Shown here one piece after another: positions 1 to 11,870 of a stretch of DNA of 64,000 nucleotides. The stretch is from contig CM121342.1 of assembly GCA_051530055.1 (NCBI GenBank), positions 14,322,001-14,386,000 of the forward strand, written 5' to 3'. Numbering within the stretch: the first letter of the stretch is position 1; the number at the start of each line of letters is the position of its first letter. The translations under genes and the position numbers were made by a program. The DNA is from Neoechinorhynchus agilis. Taxonomy: Eukaryota > Acanthocephala. The notes beneath the pieces are model-generated. The model had not been told where the DNA came from. It ran no database searches and saw only the letters and a list, made by a program, of their open reading frames with translations.

Positions 1-223
1 CACTTGAATCCACAATGAGCGTTGGTTCCGAATGGAACTTTTTGTCTACCTAAAGGAAAGGTCGCCTCCAAATCTTTGAGAGAAAACATTACTCACATCT
101 TCATGGGCGCTTAAAATACAATGCAATGACCCGAGATTTTCGAATTTGTTGGTCGAAGAACCGACTAATAAAAGACCATCGTATCCGTCAACATCCCACG
201 TCTCTTCGAATTTGACAATATTG
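1..223 (-). CDS. M17 leucyl aminopeptidase paralogue, partial (exon 2 and start of exon 3)
   Basis: This is the edge of a second copy of the aminopeptidase at 38645-40650. Exon 2 (97-223, minus strand, 127 nt, the same length as in the complete gene) encodes a peptide with GYDGLLLVG, matching GYDSLLLVG in the complete gene. A GTGAGT...TTTAG intron fills 50-96. The start of exon 3 is at 1-49 and runs off the window. Bases 1-59 match 40299-40357 exactly, while exon 2 and the intron have diverged clearly. Such a sharp change suggests gene conversion or a recent partial duplication. The upstream exon 1 could not be placed, so I cannot say whether this copy is functional. An M17 enzyme would remove N-terminal residues from peptides using two metal ions; the catalytic region lies outside the window. 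Confidence 0.75.
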
Positions 224-1008
224 CTAGCAACGAAGAGATTAATAGCATTCAATGGTGAATTTAACCCACAATTTCTCAGCCAAAGACATTAGCCAACCAA
301 GTGTCTAGAAAAATATTTGTTAAATCGATGTTGAAATTAAAGTTTGTCGAACGTTGGGAGGATTTATGGCGAAGTGCAAACGAGGGGTAAAAGCACTCGT
401 AATATCTCGCTTGATATACTGTTGCCGTTGGGATGGCACGAGAGAGACATCTAGATTTCACGGAAGTCCTGAGTGTTTGCCGCGTTTCTTGTATCATCCT
501 TTGCGGTATAATGATTAATCCAAATGACTCAAATATTTTTGAGGAATCTCTTGTGTAGCTTTTGTCGAGACAAAGGAGTGCAAACGGAACATGCGGAGAA
601 AGCTTTTAAAAGCTACGAACTTAAAACTAAGTCTCTACTGATTACTTTGTTAAGTAGGATTTGATAATTTGCTTTCATATTTCGAGGGGCATTAGCCTTC
701 GTGGAGGCAAATGATCGTTTTTAATAAAAGACTTGGTTAAAAGATTCGAATTTGAGGATTCCATGATTATTTCGTTAAAAGCTTCTAGAAAAACCCAAAT
801 TAAGGCGGATAATCTGTTCTGAATAAAAGGATTAAATTTTAAAGTACACATGTCATTGACTATAATTCGATTTCTAATAATTATTCCACTAAACGCAAAG
901 CAGATAAGATCGTACTCGATTAGTTGCTGAGATCGATGTTGGATTGTTTTTTGTTAGAACCCAATGCTCAGTTTTCTCGATAAGACATCCTGAGAATTAC
1001 GTGTGTAA
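224..1008. other. No recognisable gene
   Basis: Open frames here, including a 73-codon one on the minus strand at 276-497, show no family motif and no convincing splice to the aminopeptidase exon. They may include 5' sequence of that paralogue. I see nothing else in this stretch. Confidence 0.4.
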
Positions 1009-1347
1009 TTATGAAAAGAAGGAAACTTCGGTAACAATACTGAGTGGTTTTCTAAATATTTCGAAACGTCGATACACAATTACTGTTAAAATCTCCAACA
1101 ATAAAGTCAGGGTACCAGAATAGAAGCTTGCCAGTGTGTTATTTGATAAAAGGGATGCTTTTCTGGGATTGATATAAATTCTTGTGATACAAAGCAGTGG
1201 ATCAGACATCATTGTGCTGATTTTATGAAAAGGATTTTGAATTCCCAGATATTGTACTGCATAAATGGCAGTTTTGGAATTGTATAAAAGCTTAGGTTTC
1301 AAGGCTCTCTTAACGAAAGTTTGTAGACCGCCCGAGAAACTAAGCAA
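1009..1347 (-). mobile_element. LINE-B fragment (APE endonuclease region)
   Basis: The minus-strand frame contains FSGGLQTFVKRALKP, followed by a stretch that aligns with the endonuclease region of the longer LINE-B at 10154-10486 (GFSGGLQTFILKSHSSK). It is therefore a short internal piece of that APE-type non-LTR retrotransposon. No reverse transcriptase is attached; LINE-A 3' sequence follows downstream instead. Confidence 0.7.
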
Positions 1348-1439
1348 ACCAACGCTTGTAGGGGAGGGAAGATAAATTAAAAAACAAGCTATCTTGGAAC
1401 TATTTCTTCGAAATATAAAATATCAGGATATTCATCATT

Positions 1440-1620
1440 AGGGTCCTCATCCGTTAATATGGGAATATGTAGTCGAGGGATGCCGGTTCGAGAGGAAATA
1501 TCTGGTCGCAGGGATGTCTATTCGGGTAGGAACTATCCAGTCGGGGACGGTTCGTTCGGGTGAGGATGTGTCCGTTCGATTGAGAATATCCGGTTTGATT
1601 GGAAGGTCTGTTCTGGTGGG
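1440..1620 (-). repeat. LINE-A 3'UTR subrepeats
   Basis: About seven imperfect repeats of roughly 23-25 bp can be read on the minus strand, built around a CCGGATATTCCCACCCGAA-like core. The same repeat ends the LINE-A copy at 58620-58740, so it belongs to the element rather than to its insertion site. Confidence 0.6.
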
Positions 1621-2449
1621 AATTGGAGTTTATTGATTGCAGGAGCGCTTATAAGGTTGGTCTTTCCTCAGAATCATTTCAGGTTATGATCTCCGAGAAG
1701 ATTGGGCAGCATGGAAAAAGGAGCGTAGATATAGTGAGGTGCGAGGCATAGGAGGACGAAATGAATTAGGGTTACGAGTGTTGTGCTCGTGTAAAAAGGG
1801 AGCGATGTGTGGAAGAAATTGTGGTGGTAAGGTTGAGAGGCGTTTTCATTGTTTAATGAAAATAGCATCAAGGCATTCGGTGAGAGGGGGAAAGTCAGTT
1901 GTGCAAATTTTAGATGTTCTTTTGTGAAGAATGATAAAGCAGAAGTTTGTAGAGGTCTGGTGAAGGGATTCCCAAATTTGGGAGGCGTTTGAAGAGATAA
2001 ATTTTAAAAGTGTTGTGCTTGAGGGAGAGAGTGACGTGCGAGTTCCGTTTCGAATTTGATTGAAATTGACTACCCCGAATTCTTAGGGAGGTTACTCGTG
2101 GGATGTTATTTAGACGCTCAGGTGATGATGTGGGGGTTGCGGGAGAGGGGATCATTTCGAAGCATTTAGAGAAATTGAGATGGAGTTTGTGATTGGTGCA
2201 GAAATCTTTTATGAGTGTGATTTCTTTAGAGGTTAAAGAAAGGGAGAGGTGCGGTGGTGTATGGGTGATGAGGCTGATATCGTCGGCGTTTAAGAAGAGT
2301 TTAGAGTGAGAGGAGAAAGGTTTGAGGTTGTTTAGAAAAATATTAAAGAGAAATGGTGACAGAACAGCACCTTGAGGTACGCCTTTGGTGAGGGATAGGC
2401 TGGTAGTACAGAAACACGTTTTATTTATTTTTACTGTGAAAGTAAACAA
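1440..2449 (-). mobile_element. LINE-A 3' fragment (RT palm to 3'UTR)
   Basis: On the minus strand this reads from reverse transcriptase motif KGVPQGAVLSPFLFNIF through the palm box to the C-terminal domain and 3' untranslated region. The YxDD box is changed to NADD, so this copy is dead. Frames are broken after about residue 179. The same C-terminal peptide (SLNNENASQ) occurs in the plus-strand copy at 58130-58740, which fixes the family. The 3'UTR at 1440-1620 is made of degenerate short repeats. A second, longer LINE-A copy abuts at about 2512. Confidence 0.8.
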
Positions 2450-2511
2450 CTATACCCGCCCCATGTATCTTTGGTTGCCGAAGTATAGTTGGTTGTGCTC
2501 TTTCCTCCGAT

Positions 2512-5293
2512 TCAGTTACTATTTAAAAATGACTGAGCAGCAGGAAAGAAGGAATGAAGGTGGGTTTTGGTTCGCGATTTGTGCGGTTTGAAGGAGGACT
2601 GCTTGCGCTCTCTATGAGGGTGGGTGAATGGGGTAATATGGGGAGCGAATTGCGGCGGATGGGACATCAGGCGTTTGCTCTGCTCTGTGAAAATTGCTGG
2701 GATAGTGTCTTTCATGGACAGAAAATCAGCGGAGCAAATTTTGGCAGCTCTCTTATGGAAAACTTCTAGCTTGCGTAGCTGTGATTTGAAGATATTGCAG
2801 AATGTGGGGTAGCCGTACGTTATGGATGGGAGAATGTAAGCTAGATAACATTTCGCTAGATCTGCCGGGATCACCCCCAAACGACGAAGGCGTTTTAAGA
2901 GGTAGATCTTGAAATTATTTTTTCTGTGGGCTATAGAGACGTGGAAATGCCATTTTAGGTCTTTTTGAAACTGAGGGCCCAAAATTCGAAGGTTAGCGAC
3001 GCGTTTTATCGCATTTGCTAGATATGGCTGTGTGTAGGATGACGGGTTTCCTTTAAGAGTCGAGATCATCTCAAACGATTTCGAGAAATTGATCGATAAC
3101 TTCATGCCGTCGCAGAAATCGGAAATGTTTGAGATTTCAGCCCGGGTGCCGGTACAATGGTGACTAGGGTTATGTCGTCGGCATAAAGGAATAGACGGGT
3201 TTCGCTCGAGAGGAGTTTAAGAAAGATGTTGAAGAGGAGTGGGGAGAGGATGGCTCCTTGGGGGACACCTTTTGATAGAAACATGGTCTTTGAGGTGGCG
3301 GCGTTGCATTTTATGTATTGTGATCGATTTGTCAAATATGAAAAGAGCCATCGAATTTGCCAAGCATCCAAACCGAAATCGGAACAGGCTTCGATAAGCT
3401 TGTGATGTTCCACAGAATCGAACGCTTTCGATAGATCAAGTTGGATAAGGCGTGAGACGAGGGAAGGTTTGGAATCAATATTTTGGATGAGCGCGTCATA
3501 AATGCAAAGTAGAGCATCTGTGGCTGAATATTTAGGGCGAAATCCAAATTGTAGGGTGACAGTTTAGTTAGGAGCTTGGGGAGAAGGCTCGCTTTAAAGC
3601 ATTTTTCAAAGACTTGGAGAGCGCGGGAAAGATAGAGATGGGGCGAAAAGATGACGAGGATACTGGAAGTCCATTTTTTGGTAATAAGGTTACCCTGGCC
3701 ATCTTTAAACATGATGGATAGATTCCAGATGCGAAACTATGATTGACGATGGTAGTCAATGGGTCAATGATTTCCGGCATGATAAAACGAACAGCCCGGT
3801 TAGGAATGTCCGAATGTGGGGATCCGTTGCGCGGTAGTTTCTTGAGATGCTGAAACACTTCGAGGGAGGAAACCAGTGGGGGTAACTTCGAAGAGCCCAT
3901 TTTTTGTGTATTAGCTTCAAGTTGGAGGTCACCGTCGTTTGGTGAGCATAACTTTGCGTTGATGGAATCGAGGGTCGTCTTTAATTCAGAGGCTGACAGG
4001 TATGCGAAAGGTTCAGGGTTCCGTAGTCCAAGGGAACTTTTGATTGTATGCCACCTTTTAAATTTTTTAGTTTACCCCCTTGTCCAGCTTATTTTTTTTG
4101 GCATAAAGCCAAACCAATTACATCAGAGAAGTGATACAATCACATAGTCTCTGATGCACGGTTAAGAGTTTGTACATTCCTGCGGATCCTCAGATAACTC
4201 CAGGAGGTGGGACTCATCAGTGAGTTTCTTCCCTTCAGCGGTATTTCGTCCCCTTTGGCTGTGCGTCATTGGTGGTAACGGATTCGAACCACTTGACCAC
4301 TAATCGGAATCACGGGCATTAGTCCACTTGACCACCTCGACACATCTACGAAATGTCAAACTCAGCCAGTTTATCGGTTCGGGGTGGAGCGAATTCTGGA
4401 CGAAAGATATTCTTTGCGGGCATTCATTATTTTTGTAGAAAGCGTACATTTTAGGCGCGGGAAATCGGGCGAATTTTTATGGTAAGCGGCAATGGTTTGT
4501 TGTTGGAGTAGCTTCAGAATAGGACTGAGCCAGGGCGGGTCACGGTTAGTGATTTTAACAAATTTCTTGGGGATGCAAGAGGATAAGCAATACCCAATCG
4601 CCGAAGTGAGGTCGGACATCGTAATAGAGGGGTCTTGTGCATTACCAATAGGGATAAAGGGAACCACAGATTTGAACATTTCTACGAACTTGAAGATGTG
4701 ATGATCCCGTTTGTCCCAGGCAAGAACTGCTGGATATTTGATACGAGGAGGTGGGCTAGAAGTGGAGACGAGGACGCAGGAATGATCTGAGTTGGCGAGT
4801 GACGGTAGTTTAGTAGCGTAGGAAATTTGACGAGTAAGCGGAAAAAGGTTGTTAAAGTCGCCTGCAATGAGGAAGTGGTGTGAATTGTTGCTGTTTAACA
4901 GATCCATCAGTGTTTTTATTTGGGCTTCTGCGGCCGAGAATTGGGAGGACGGTAGACGCCCGCGATAGAGAACTCTCGAAAGCCGTTTCTTAAGTGGGTG
5001 GAGAGATGAATGGCAATGAACTCAAGGTCGGGATGTTGTAGGGAACCTATGCGGGATACTGAATAGGGCAGTAGAGTGCGAACAAAGGTTGAGATTCCTC
5101 CTCCTGTTCTGTTTTCGCGATAAGAGTTAAACGCTGAGAACCCGAGCACGGTGGCGGAGTCCTTGTTCATAGGGGTAAGCCATATTTCGGTTATTGTTAT
5201 GATATCCGCATTGGTGCTTACTGACATACTTATAACCTCATCGAGTTTAGGAAGGAGGCTGCGAGCATTTGAGTAAATGAGGCGTGGCGACAA
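2512..5293 (-). mobile_element. LINE-A, APE-type non-LTR retrotransposon (CR1/jockey-like), main copy
   Basis: Read 5' to 3' on the minus strand, the parts follow standard order. The apurinic endonuclease lies at 4371-5293 (ARSLLPKLDE, ITEIWL, GDFN, SDHS). A linker with PPWLSPILKLL follows. The RT fingers are at 3568-3900 (HSDIPNRAVRF, SSFRPIS) and the palm at 3102-3413 (KGVPQGAILSPLLFNIF, FLYADD). The thumb and C-terminal domain occupy 2512-3105. Several frameshifts and stops separate these blocks, so the copy is inactive, although the YADD and GDFN/SDH catalytic motifs survive. It is interrupted by a SINE at about 4066-4350 and cut at its 5' side by an RLE LINE at 5294. Its 5' remainder probably resumes at 6320-6600. 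Confidence 0.9.
4066..4350 (-). mobile_element. tRNA-derived SINE inserted in LINE-A
   Basis: On the minus strand the head starts near 4350 with a class-II tRNA-like sequence: an A box TGGTCAAGTGG and a perfect B box GGTTCGAATCC, spaced as in tRNA-Ser/Leu with a long variable arm. A body of about 200 bp follows and ends in an A-rich stretch. It falls between the endonuclease/linker and RT frames of LINE-A, so it inserted after that LINE. RNA polymerase III transcription from the internal promoter is expected for this class. The body carries GGGGACGAAAT and, 24 nt on, CTGATGAGTCCC, which resemble a hammerhead core. The target-site duplication could not be fixed by eye. Confidence 0.75.
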
Positions 5294-6316
5294 GCTTCTT
5301 TGCCTGTGTCATCTGGGGGATTGGGAATTCGGGCACTAGTCGACCTTGCTTTGCCGGCCTTTCTTGGATCGTTTGAGGGGAGCCTACCAGTCTCGAAGAA
5401 CATTTTGAAAGAAAAGTTTTGTCTTGACCGGGATTTCGTGGTGGCGGTTGAGGAATGGTGCCAGCAGACAGGCGCTAACCAAGTTCCCGTGAATGGCCTC
5501 AGACAGTCGATCTGGGACGGACCTCTTGTCGCGAGAGCTCACAGCTCTCTTCTTTCAGGTTCTCGCGATGGGGTCGTCCGAGCTAGACTGTTGGCAGTTT
5601 CAACACGAGAATCTGGGGCGTGGTTGGAGGCTGTTCCTCTGGCATCTGTGGGAACTCTTCTTACTGACGAGGTGACGAGGATCGCAGTATCCTTAAGACT
5701 CGGTCTCCCGATATGCACGCCCCATCGCTGTCGATGTGGGTCTTTGGTTGATGCTTTCGGGCGACACGGTCTCGTCTGCAGAAGGTCAGCAGGAAGGTTT
5801 TCACGCCATTCTGAAATCAATAACGTAATTTCTCGGGCGTTGAGAACGGCGAACTTCCCGAACATCCTGGAACCCGCCCACCTCTGCAGACTAGACGGCC
5901 GTAGGCCCGATGGAATTTCGGTCTTCCCGTGGCGGGAGGGCAAATGCCTTCTCTGGGACGCCACGTGTGTGGACACCCTCGCAGCCAGCAACATCCCCTA
6001 CTCCCTCGAAATCGCCGGTGGTGCCGCCAGTGCAGCGGAAGGGAGGAAGGTACGAAAATATATGCAGCTATCGAGGGCTCACTATTTTGTCCCCTTTGGG
6101 GTAGAGACGTATGGAGCGCTCGGCAGCTCGGCACTCTCTCTGCTCAAGGATCTCTCGAAGAAATTGAGAGAGGCAACCGGAGACTCAAGAGCAGGCTTAT
6201 TTCTTCGACAAAATATCTCGCTGGCAGTACAACGGGGCAATGCTGCCAGCGTGATGGCGACGGTCGAGGAAGGACAAAAGCTGGAATTTGGTGGGAGGTG
6301 GTGAATGTAAAGAAAA
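5294..6316 (+). mobile_element. RLE-type non-LTR retrotransposon, 5'-truncated, with intact endonuclease frame
   Basis: A single open frame of 334 codons (5300-6304) covers the C-terminal part of an R2/NeSL/CRE-style polyprotein. It has a zinc knuckle CRCGSLVDAFGRHGLVC (CX1CX9HX3C) near residues 140-156. A PD-(D/E)XK endonuclease core follows, with RRPDGI and, about 15 residues on, LLWDATCVDT. It ends in the conserved tail NISLAVQRGNAASV. RT is absent, as expected for 5' truncation by target-primed reverse transcription. The element lies inside LINE-A in opposite orientation. This frame has no stops and looks younger than its host LINE. It begins without an ATG, consistent with truncation. 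Confidence 0.85.
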
Positions 6317-6319
6317 GTA

Positions 6320-6600
6320 ATTCCTAGGAAAGTATATTTTCTTTCTTCTAGGATTGAGGCGATGATTTGTTGAGACCGACTTGGCGTCAGATACGCTTAA
6401 CTCTGTGGCACATAAGGAGCGTTCATGGGATGGAATATTGGGTGCGAAAATAGATGTGGAGCGTATATCGCAGGGAGTGGGCATGAGAATTGATTTGTCG
6501 GATACATTAGGGGTTGCTGTTGCGGTGATGGTCGTTGTAGAAGATACGGAGACGCCCATTGCTGTGCCAAACTGTGTCCAGAAAAATGGATACAAGCTCT
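6320..6600 (-). mobile_element. Probable 5' remainder of LINE-A
   Basis: Past the RLE insertion, an open minus-strand frame (6197-6595) rich in Ser and Thr ends in NHRLNPRRKK, just before the insertion point. On the far side, LINE-A continues with the endonuclease start LIYSNARSLLPKL. This layout suggests the end of the region upstream of the endonuclease. No motif confirms it. Confidence 0.35.
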
Positions 6601-6813
6601 GCGATTGTACACCACGTGATTGAAAATGATCATCGGATCAATTTTGATGCCACTGAGATTCTAGCAAAATGTAACAACTGTAGAGACCGAACAACGATTG
6701 AGGCCATTTTAATACAAACAACGCGTACATTTAAGCGCAATAAGGCGGATTACAAACTCCACCTGCGCCTTCCACCTGATATACGTCCTAAAGGACAAAT
6801 GGTTTTAAAATGA
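6559..6813 (+). mobile_element. Penelope-like element fragment (C-terminal GIY-YIG endonuclease)
   Basis: The frame contains HVIENDHRINFDATEILAK, then a stretch with CRDRTTIEAILIQ and a terminal RN. This pattern (H...H-x-I-x-F/W ... iL ... R-x-x-x-E-A-I-x-I ... N) is the C-terminal half of the GIY-YIG endonuclease that follows the RT of Penelope-like elements. The RT part is missing here; a separate Penelope RT piece lies at 52681-53467. It is short and surrounded by other repeats, so it is a relic. Confidence 0.65.
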
Positions 6814-6896
6814 CGTGTTTTAGATATCTGAACAAGGCCCACGCTCAGGCCGAAAATTAATTAAATTAATCTATAATTCTTTAGTTGCGCCAAATA

Positions 6897-7121
6897 TTAA
6901 TTTAACAATGGCAAATATATATTCAATTTCCGGTGAAGCAAGAGCGAGGCTACGAGTGCTGAATTAAAAGTAGGTAGCATGAATTCGTGATCTTTAAAAT
7001 AAGGTCGCATGGCAGACAAGAAGTCCGTGTTGAAATCCCCGATTATTAGATCCGAGTTCCAAAATAATAACAAACTGCGAAACTTTCTTAAAAGCTTGGT
7101 TACGCAGCCTGTTTGTTCCAC
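6897..7121 (-). mobile_element. LINE-B fragment (endonuclease, GDFN block)
   Basis: The minus-strand frame contains LIIGDFNTDFLSAMRPYFKD, close to the block in the main LINE-B copy near 9960-10030 that reads GDFNSNFLNAFRPFFK. It is a short internal endonuclease piece, separated from the main copy by the (TTA)n tract. Confidence 0.65.
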
Positions 7122-7371
7122 TAGGTTGTGAACGATAGCAATGAAGTTAGTTTTTTTGCTACCTGCCGAGATTGCAAGTGCAATTTAAGTGTAGTGATGA
7201 ATGGTTGTAATCTGGTCGATCGTGCCAGTAATTATATGCTCGTCTCAAAGATTAAGCCATGCATGTGCAAGTTCATACTTTATACGGTTGAAACCGCGAA
7301 TGGCTCATAGTAGGGGAGAATATGGTATGGTGATACACGATCGCGCGTCATCCATTTATGTGTGTATTCAT

Positions 7372-7775
<404 letters not shown>

Positions 7776-7868
7776 GATCTAATATGTCTCGGGCCCAAGA
7801 TGGCTGTGAGTTGTGGGACGATCTCTTAAATCCCCTCACAGCAGCCTCGAAAACCCTTCTTTTAATTC

Positions 7869-10800
7869 TTAAGTAATAATAATAATCCTTTTATTGTCCT
7901 GATCCTGTAAAAAAGAGAATAACATGAGAAAATCACTTACCTCATTCCTGTTAAGTATATTAGTTTGATTAATGGGTAAAAAACTAGATGGTTTATTGAA
8001 AAAGATTCTAAGAATTGAGGAGTTGTAATTAAAATATTTACAGCTAGAATAACAATAAGAATAAAACCAAATTTTAGACAAAAAATTCTTGTTAAGAAGG
8101 AAAAAGGGGTTCCGTATCAATATTATTTTTAATAAGAATACTGCTAAGCTTATTCAGCATAGTAAGATAAAATGATAGTCTGTTTTCTGGGGGCCGGCCT
8201 CGTGCGAAAAAGCATATTGCACCCCCTAGAAATATTTTTAACACTTTAGAAATAAAAGGTGGGGAAATTGATAACCTTTTGGCTCTTTTGATAAAAATAT
8301 CTGTTTTTGTCAGAAGACTTTTAAAGGAAGAGTTTATAAAAATTCTGTGATTTTTACAGGGGAAATCAACACCTAAAATCTTGGAATGTGATCTAAAATT
8401 GATATTAGGGAAATTGAAATTAGAAGATAATTCATTAATTAGAAGCTTCCTCGAAGCCAAAGTTTTAGTCAGTGGAATAAAGAAAGTTTTGTTATTGTTT
8501 GTAACTAAATTGGCTTTCCTAAGTTCCGACGACAAAGATTGCATAAAATTGGCTATATTATTCGTTAGAATAGAAGATGTTCTAGCTTTACAAAATAAGA
8601 ATATATCATCCGCATAAACTAAAGGAAATATGGAAGATGATTTCTTTAAATTTTTGAAAATATATATAAGGGCAATTGAAAATAAGGTGGGCGAGAGTGG
8701 AAAAATTTAGTGTGAGGAGGGTCCACCTCATAGTAAAAGGACTTGGATTCCATAAGATAGTTGGTTTTGTAGATAAGATTAAGAGGAACTTTAAGATTAA
8801 CTAAAGCCTCATAAAGAAAGCCAGGATCCAAGGCATCAAAAGCCTTATTAATATCCAGCTGAATGAGAAGTTTTTGTACATTAATAGCTTCATTCATAGA
8901 ATTAAGAGAGGATAAAAGCGATGTGACACCTTTACCTCTAATGAAGCCATGGAAAAAGTCGGGGATTAGCTTTCTACATACTAAAAAGTCATACAGTTTC
9001 CCGTTCACCGCTCTTTCTAAGCAAGAGACGATTGGGTTCTGTATGGAAATTACTCTGATGTGGGATGCGTTAAATATACGTCCTTTCGTTTTGGGAATAA
9101 AAATTTTCTTAACAATATTTATGTTAAGTAGATCATTAAAATCAATTTTCGATAAACGAAATCTACTAAAAAAATAGATTTTACCTTATCAGAAATAGAA
9201 CTAAAAATTATGGGTGAAGTGCCATTTGTATTGTACGCTTTAGAGGGGTTAGATTTACAGGCCTTCAGAAAAACTTCAACTTCAAAATTCCACGAAAAGG
9301 ACTTTTTATTAAAGATGGGAAGTGGAAGAGAAGAACATGCACTAAGAGTATGTGCCATCAAAATAGACTCAATAACTGCAGGATAAGATATAGACCCTAT
9401 CCAGTTAGATGCTTTTGCCTTCCAACAGACCGGTCTTCTTTTCAAAATACAGGACCAAAAGTCCTTACCAAAGGACTTAAGGGAGATCAGCTTCTTTTTG
9501 TCCAACGAAACTTGATGATAAAACTTAGCTGTGTAAAATTTTTTCATAAATAGGTTTTTAAGGGGAGCGTTACCATACAAGTCAGCTATAACAGCATTTT
9601 TATAAAATATGTTGGCTTCATGACAAACAGGAGGTCGCTTGATCACAGACTTAGTAATTAAATTTTTATGTACAGAGGATAAAATGGCATTGTTAAAGTC
9701 AGATAACGAGGATGAAGTGGAAGAGTTCATAAAAGAAAGGAGATCATTATTAAATTTTGAAAAGCTTTGAGGATTAAAAACGAAAGTGTCCTTAAGAGCG
9801 ATGCCATTAGATTTAAAAAGGATAAGGTCATGCCCTAACAATCTCTGTGACTGAAGTTGGGAAGCAGGATAAAATAAAATAGGAATTGACTTTTTAATAA
9901 TTGCACCATCCAAGAAGGTATGTCTATTAGATTTAACATTATGAAAAGAAGGAAATTTGGGGAGCAAAAAATTGTGAAACTTAAAAAAGGGCCTAAAAGC
10001 ATTTAAAAAATTACTATTGAAGTCGCCTACGGTAAAGTCAGGATTCTAGTAACGGAGGATATGCATAAAAGATTTAGTAAATATACCCACGTGTCTGGGT
10101 TGAATATACAAGTTGCAAAGGATAAGAGTAGGAGAGAAAAGGGATGAGGTTCCCTATAAGGGATTATTAAAGGAAATAATTTGCACTGCAAAAGAAATAT
10201 TTTTAGTTTGAAATAAAATTTTAGAAGAGTGAGATTTAAGAATAAATGTTTGAAGTCCTCCAGAAAATCCAATGTGCTGATTGGTTGATGTGGAGCGAGG
10301 GAGAAGAACATGAGAATCATAATTATCGAAGAGAAGCATTTTAGAAAAGCCGGTTTCTTGAAAACACAGCATGTTAACATAGTTATCAACTACACAAGGA
10401 GCAAGAAAATTAGGAAGACTAGAAGCCCTAGAGGCATTATATGTGATGAAAGAGAAAGGACATTCCTTATAATTGGAACAAGTCATTAAATGAATTTAGG
10501 ACGTTTGGAATCTATAGATTCCAAGTTACGCAAAGATGGGGAAATATCTCTTTTATAATTTTCACAATCGATCCAGTTATTAAAGTTAAATAATCTAGAA
10601 AAATTGTCGGAGGTAGAGTCTGGTGTAGAAAGATTTTGCAGTTTGTGAAGGATCAAAGTAAGGATGTACTTAAGTAATGAAATTTCTTTATCGGGATAAA
10701 GTTGAGAAGTATTAATGGAAGATTTTAAACTATCAAGAAAGGATTTTTCCGGAGGTTTGGGGGAAGTTTAGGCTTGTGACCATCGGGGGAAGGTTGAGTC

Positions 10801-11870
10801 TTCGACTCCTTAGAGGAAAAACCGTCCGAAGAGAAAGGATTATGTTGTGGATAGAATTCTCTATAACTAGAATTATGGAATACTCGCTGCTTCGATGGTA
10901 TGGAATCGTCAAAATATTTTTGCGCGAATTTGCAAGAACGTGCAAAGGCCGGATGATTCTTGCCACAGTTTGCACAGGTAGCAGCATCAGAATTGGAGCA
11001 AGATGATTTGTGATGAGGACCTGCACAAAAGATGCATCTGGAGGGGAAGACACAGTCAGATTCGTGGTGCCCCCATCTCGAACACCTCTGACATATCGTC
11101 AAATTATAATCATAGATAGAGTCCCTGTATCGGTCAAAAGTGACCCAGTATGAGAAAAACCCCTGCCGGAGTTAGCTAGACTCTCGGCGACATTGATAGT
11201 AGCTGAACATAGGATGGCGTAGGCTGAACTAGCGTTGGGTCTAAACAGATATTTGACCAGTTTTATACCTAACTCATCCTCAATTTTGCGAAAATCAGTA
11301 GTATCCAAGTCTTGAGGAGGATTCCTCATTAGAAAGGTGACTCTACGAGATAGGTCAACAGATTGGATGCATAACTCCCCTAGCATCTTAGAAAAGAGGT
11401 CTTTACCGGCCGCATCGAAAAAAATAAAAAGGATGTGGAATTTGGTCACAGAGAACCTCTTTATCAAAAAATTCATATGTTTCTCACGACCATTCGGCAG
11501 TAAATACTTCTCGAAGAAATAACGCGAGAAATAGGAGGGGGAGTTAGTGCCCATGGCTTCTTTGGGAATTTTGATAACGAAATCCTCTTTCCTAACAGGA
11601 CGCTTAAACCTTGATGCGTCGATAGAATGTTCCATCTGATCCCCTATGGAAACTTGTGCACAATCATTCAAAACTTCACAATCACTCGGGGGGAGGGGGA
11701 CAGTAGGAACAAACCTTAATCTAGACATGTCGGAAATAGGGTTTACCCGATTGCTGATATTCGAAGCGCAATTTTGCATCACGAAACAGCGCTTTTGTAC
11801 GTTTTTGACAGCCAACAACGCAATGTATTCATATATACGGTTATGTGAGTATTGGGAAAACGTGTTGTGA
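7869..11870 (-). mobile_element. LINE-B, near full-length APE-type non-LTR retrotransposon with CCHC ORF1
   Basis: On the minus strand, ORF1 starts near 11818 and leads into three CCHC-type zinc knuckles (10900-11102: CQRCSRWGHHESDC, CIFCAGPHHKSSC, CANCGKNHPAFARSC). The endonuclease follows (10027-10486: YNASR, CFQETGF, GFSGG), then a linker (9119-9967). The RT comes next: QLDINKAFDALDP at 8646-9008, a YADD box at 8605-8616 and SKILGVDFP at 8092-8544. ORF1 and the knuckles are in different frames, and several other breaks occur, so the copy is inactive. Zinc knuckles in ORF1 are typical of I/jockey-type elements. About 3.9 kb is close to full length. Confidence 0.88.

Noticed and set aside
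4270-4350. Functional tRNA-Ser gene
   Set aside because: A and B boxes are present but the acceptor ends do not pair well and a SINE body follows directly.
5539-6134. Minus-strand ORFs overlapping the RLE element
   Set aside because: They are shadows of the plus-strand endonuclease frame, which carries the family motifs.
7869-7900. (TTA)n tract as an expanded LINE-B 3' tail
   Set aside because: The short repeat at the LINE-B 3' end reads (ATT)n on the element strand, whereas the tract reads (TAA)n on that strand.
10725-11102. Zinc-knuckle protein as evidence of an LTR retroelement gag
   Set aside because: It is followed by an APE endonuclease and a non-LTR RT on the same strand, with no protease, integrase or LTRs, so it is LINE ORF1.
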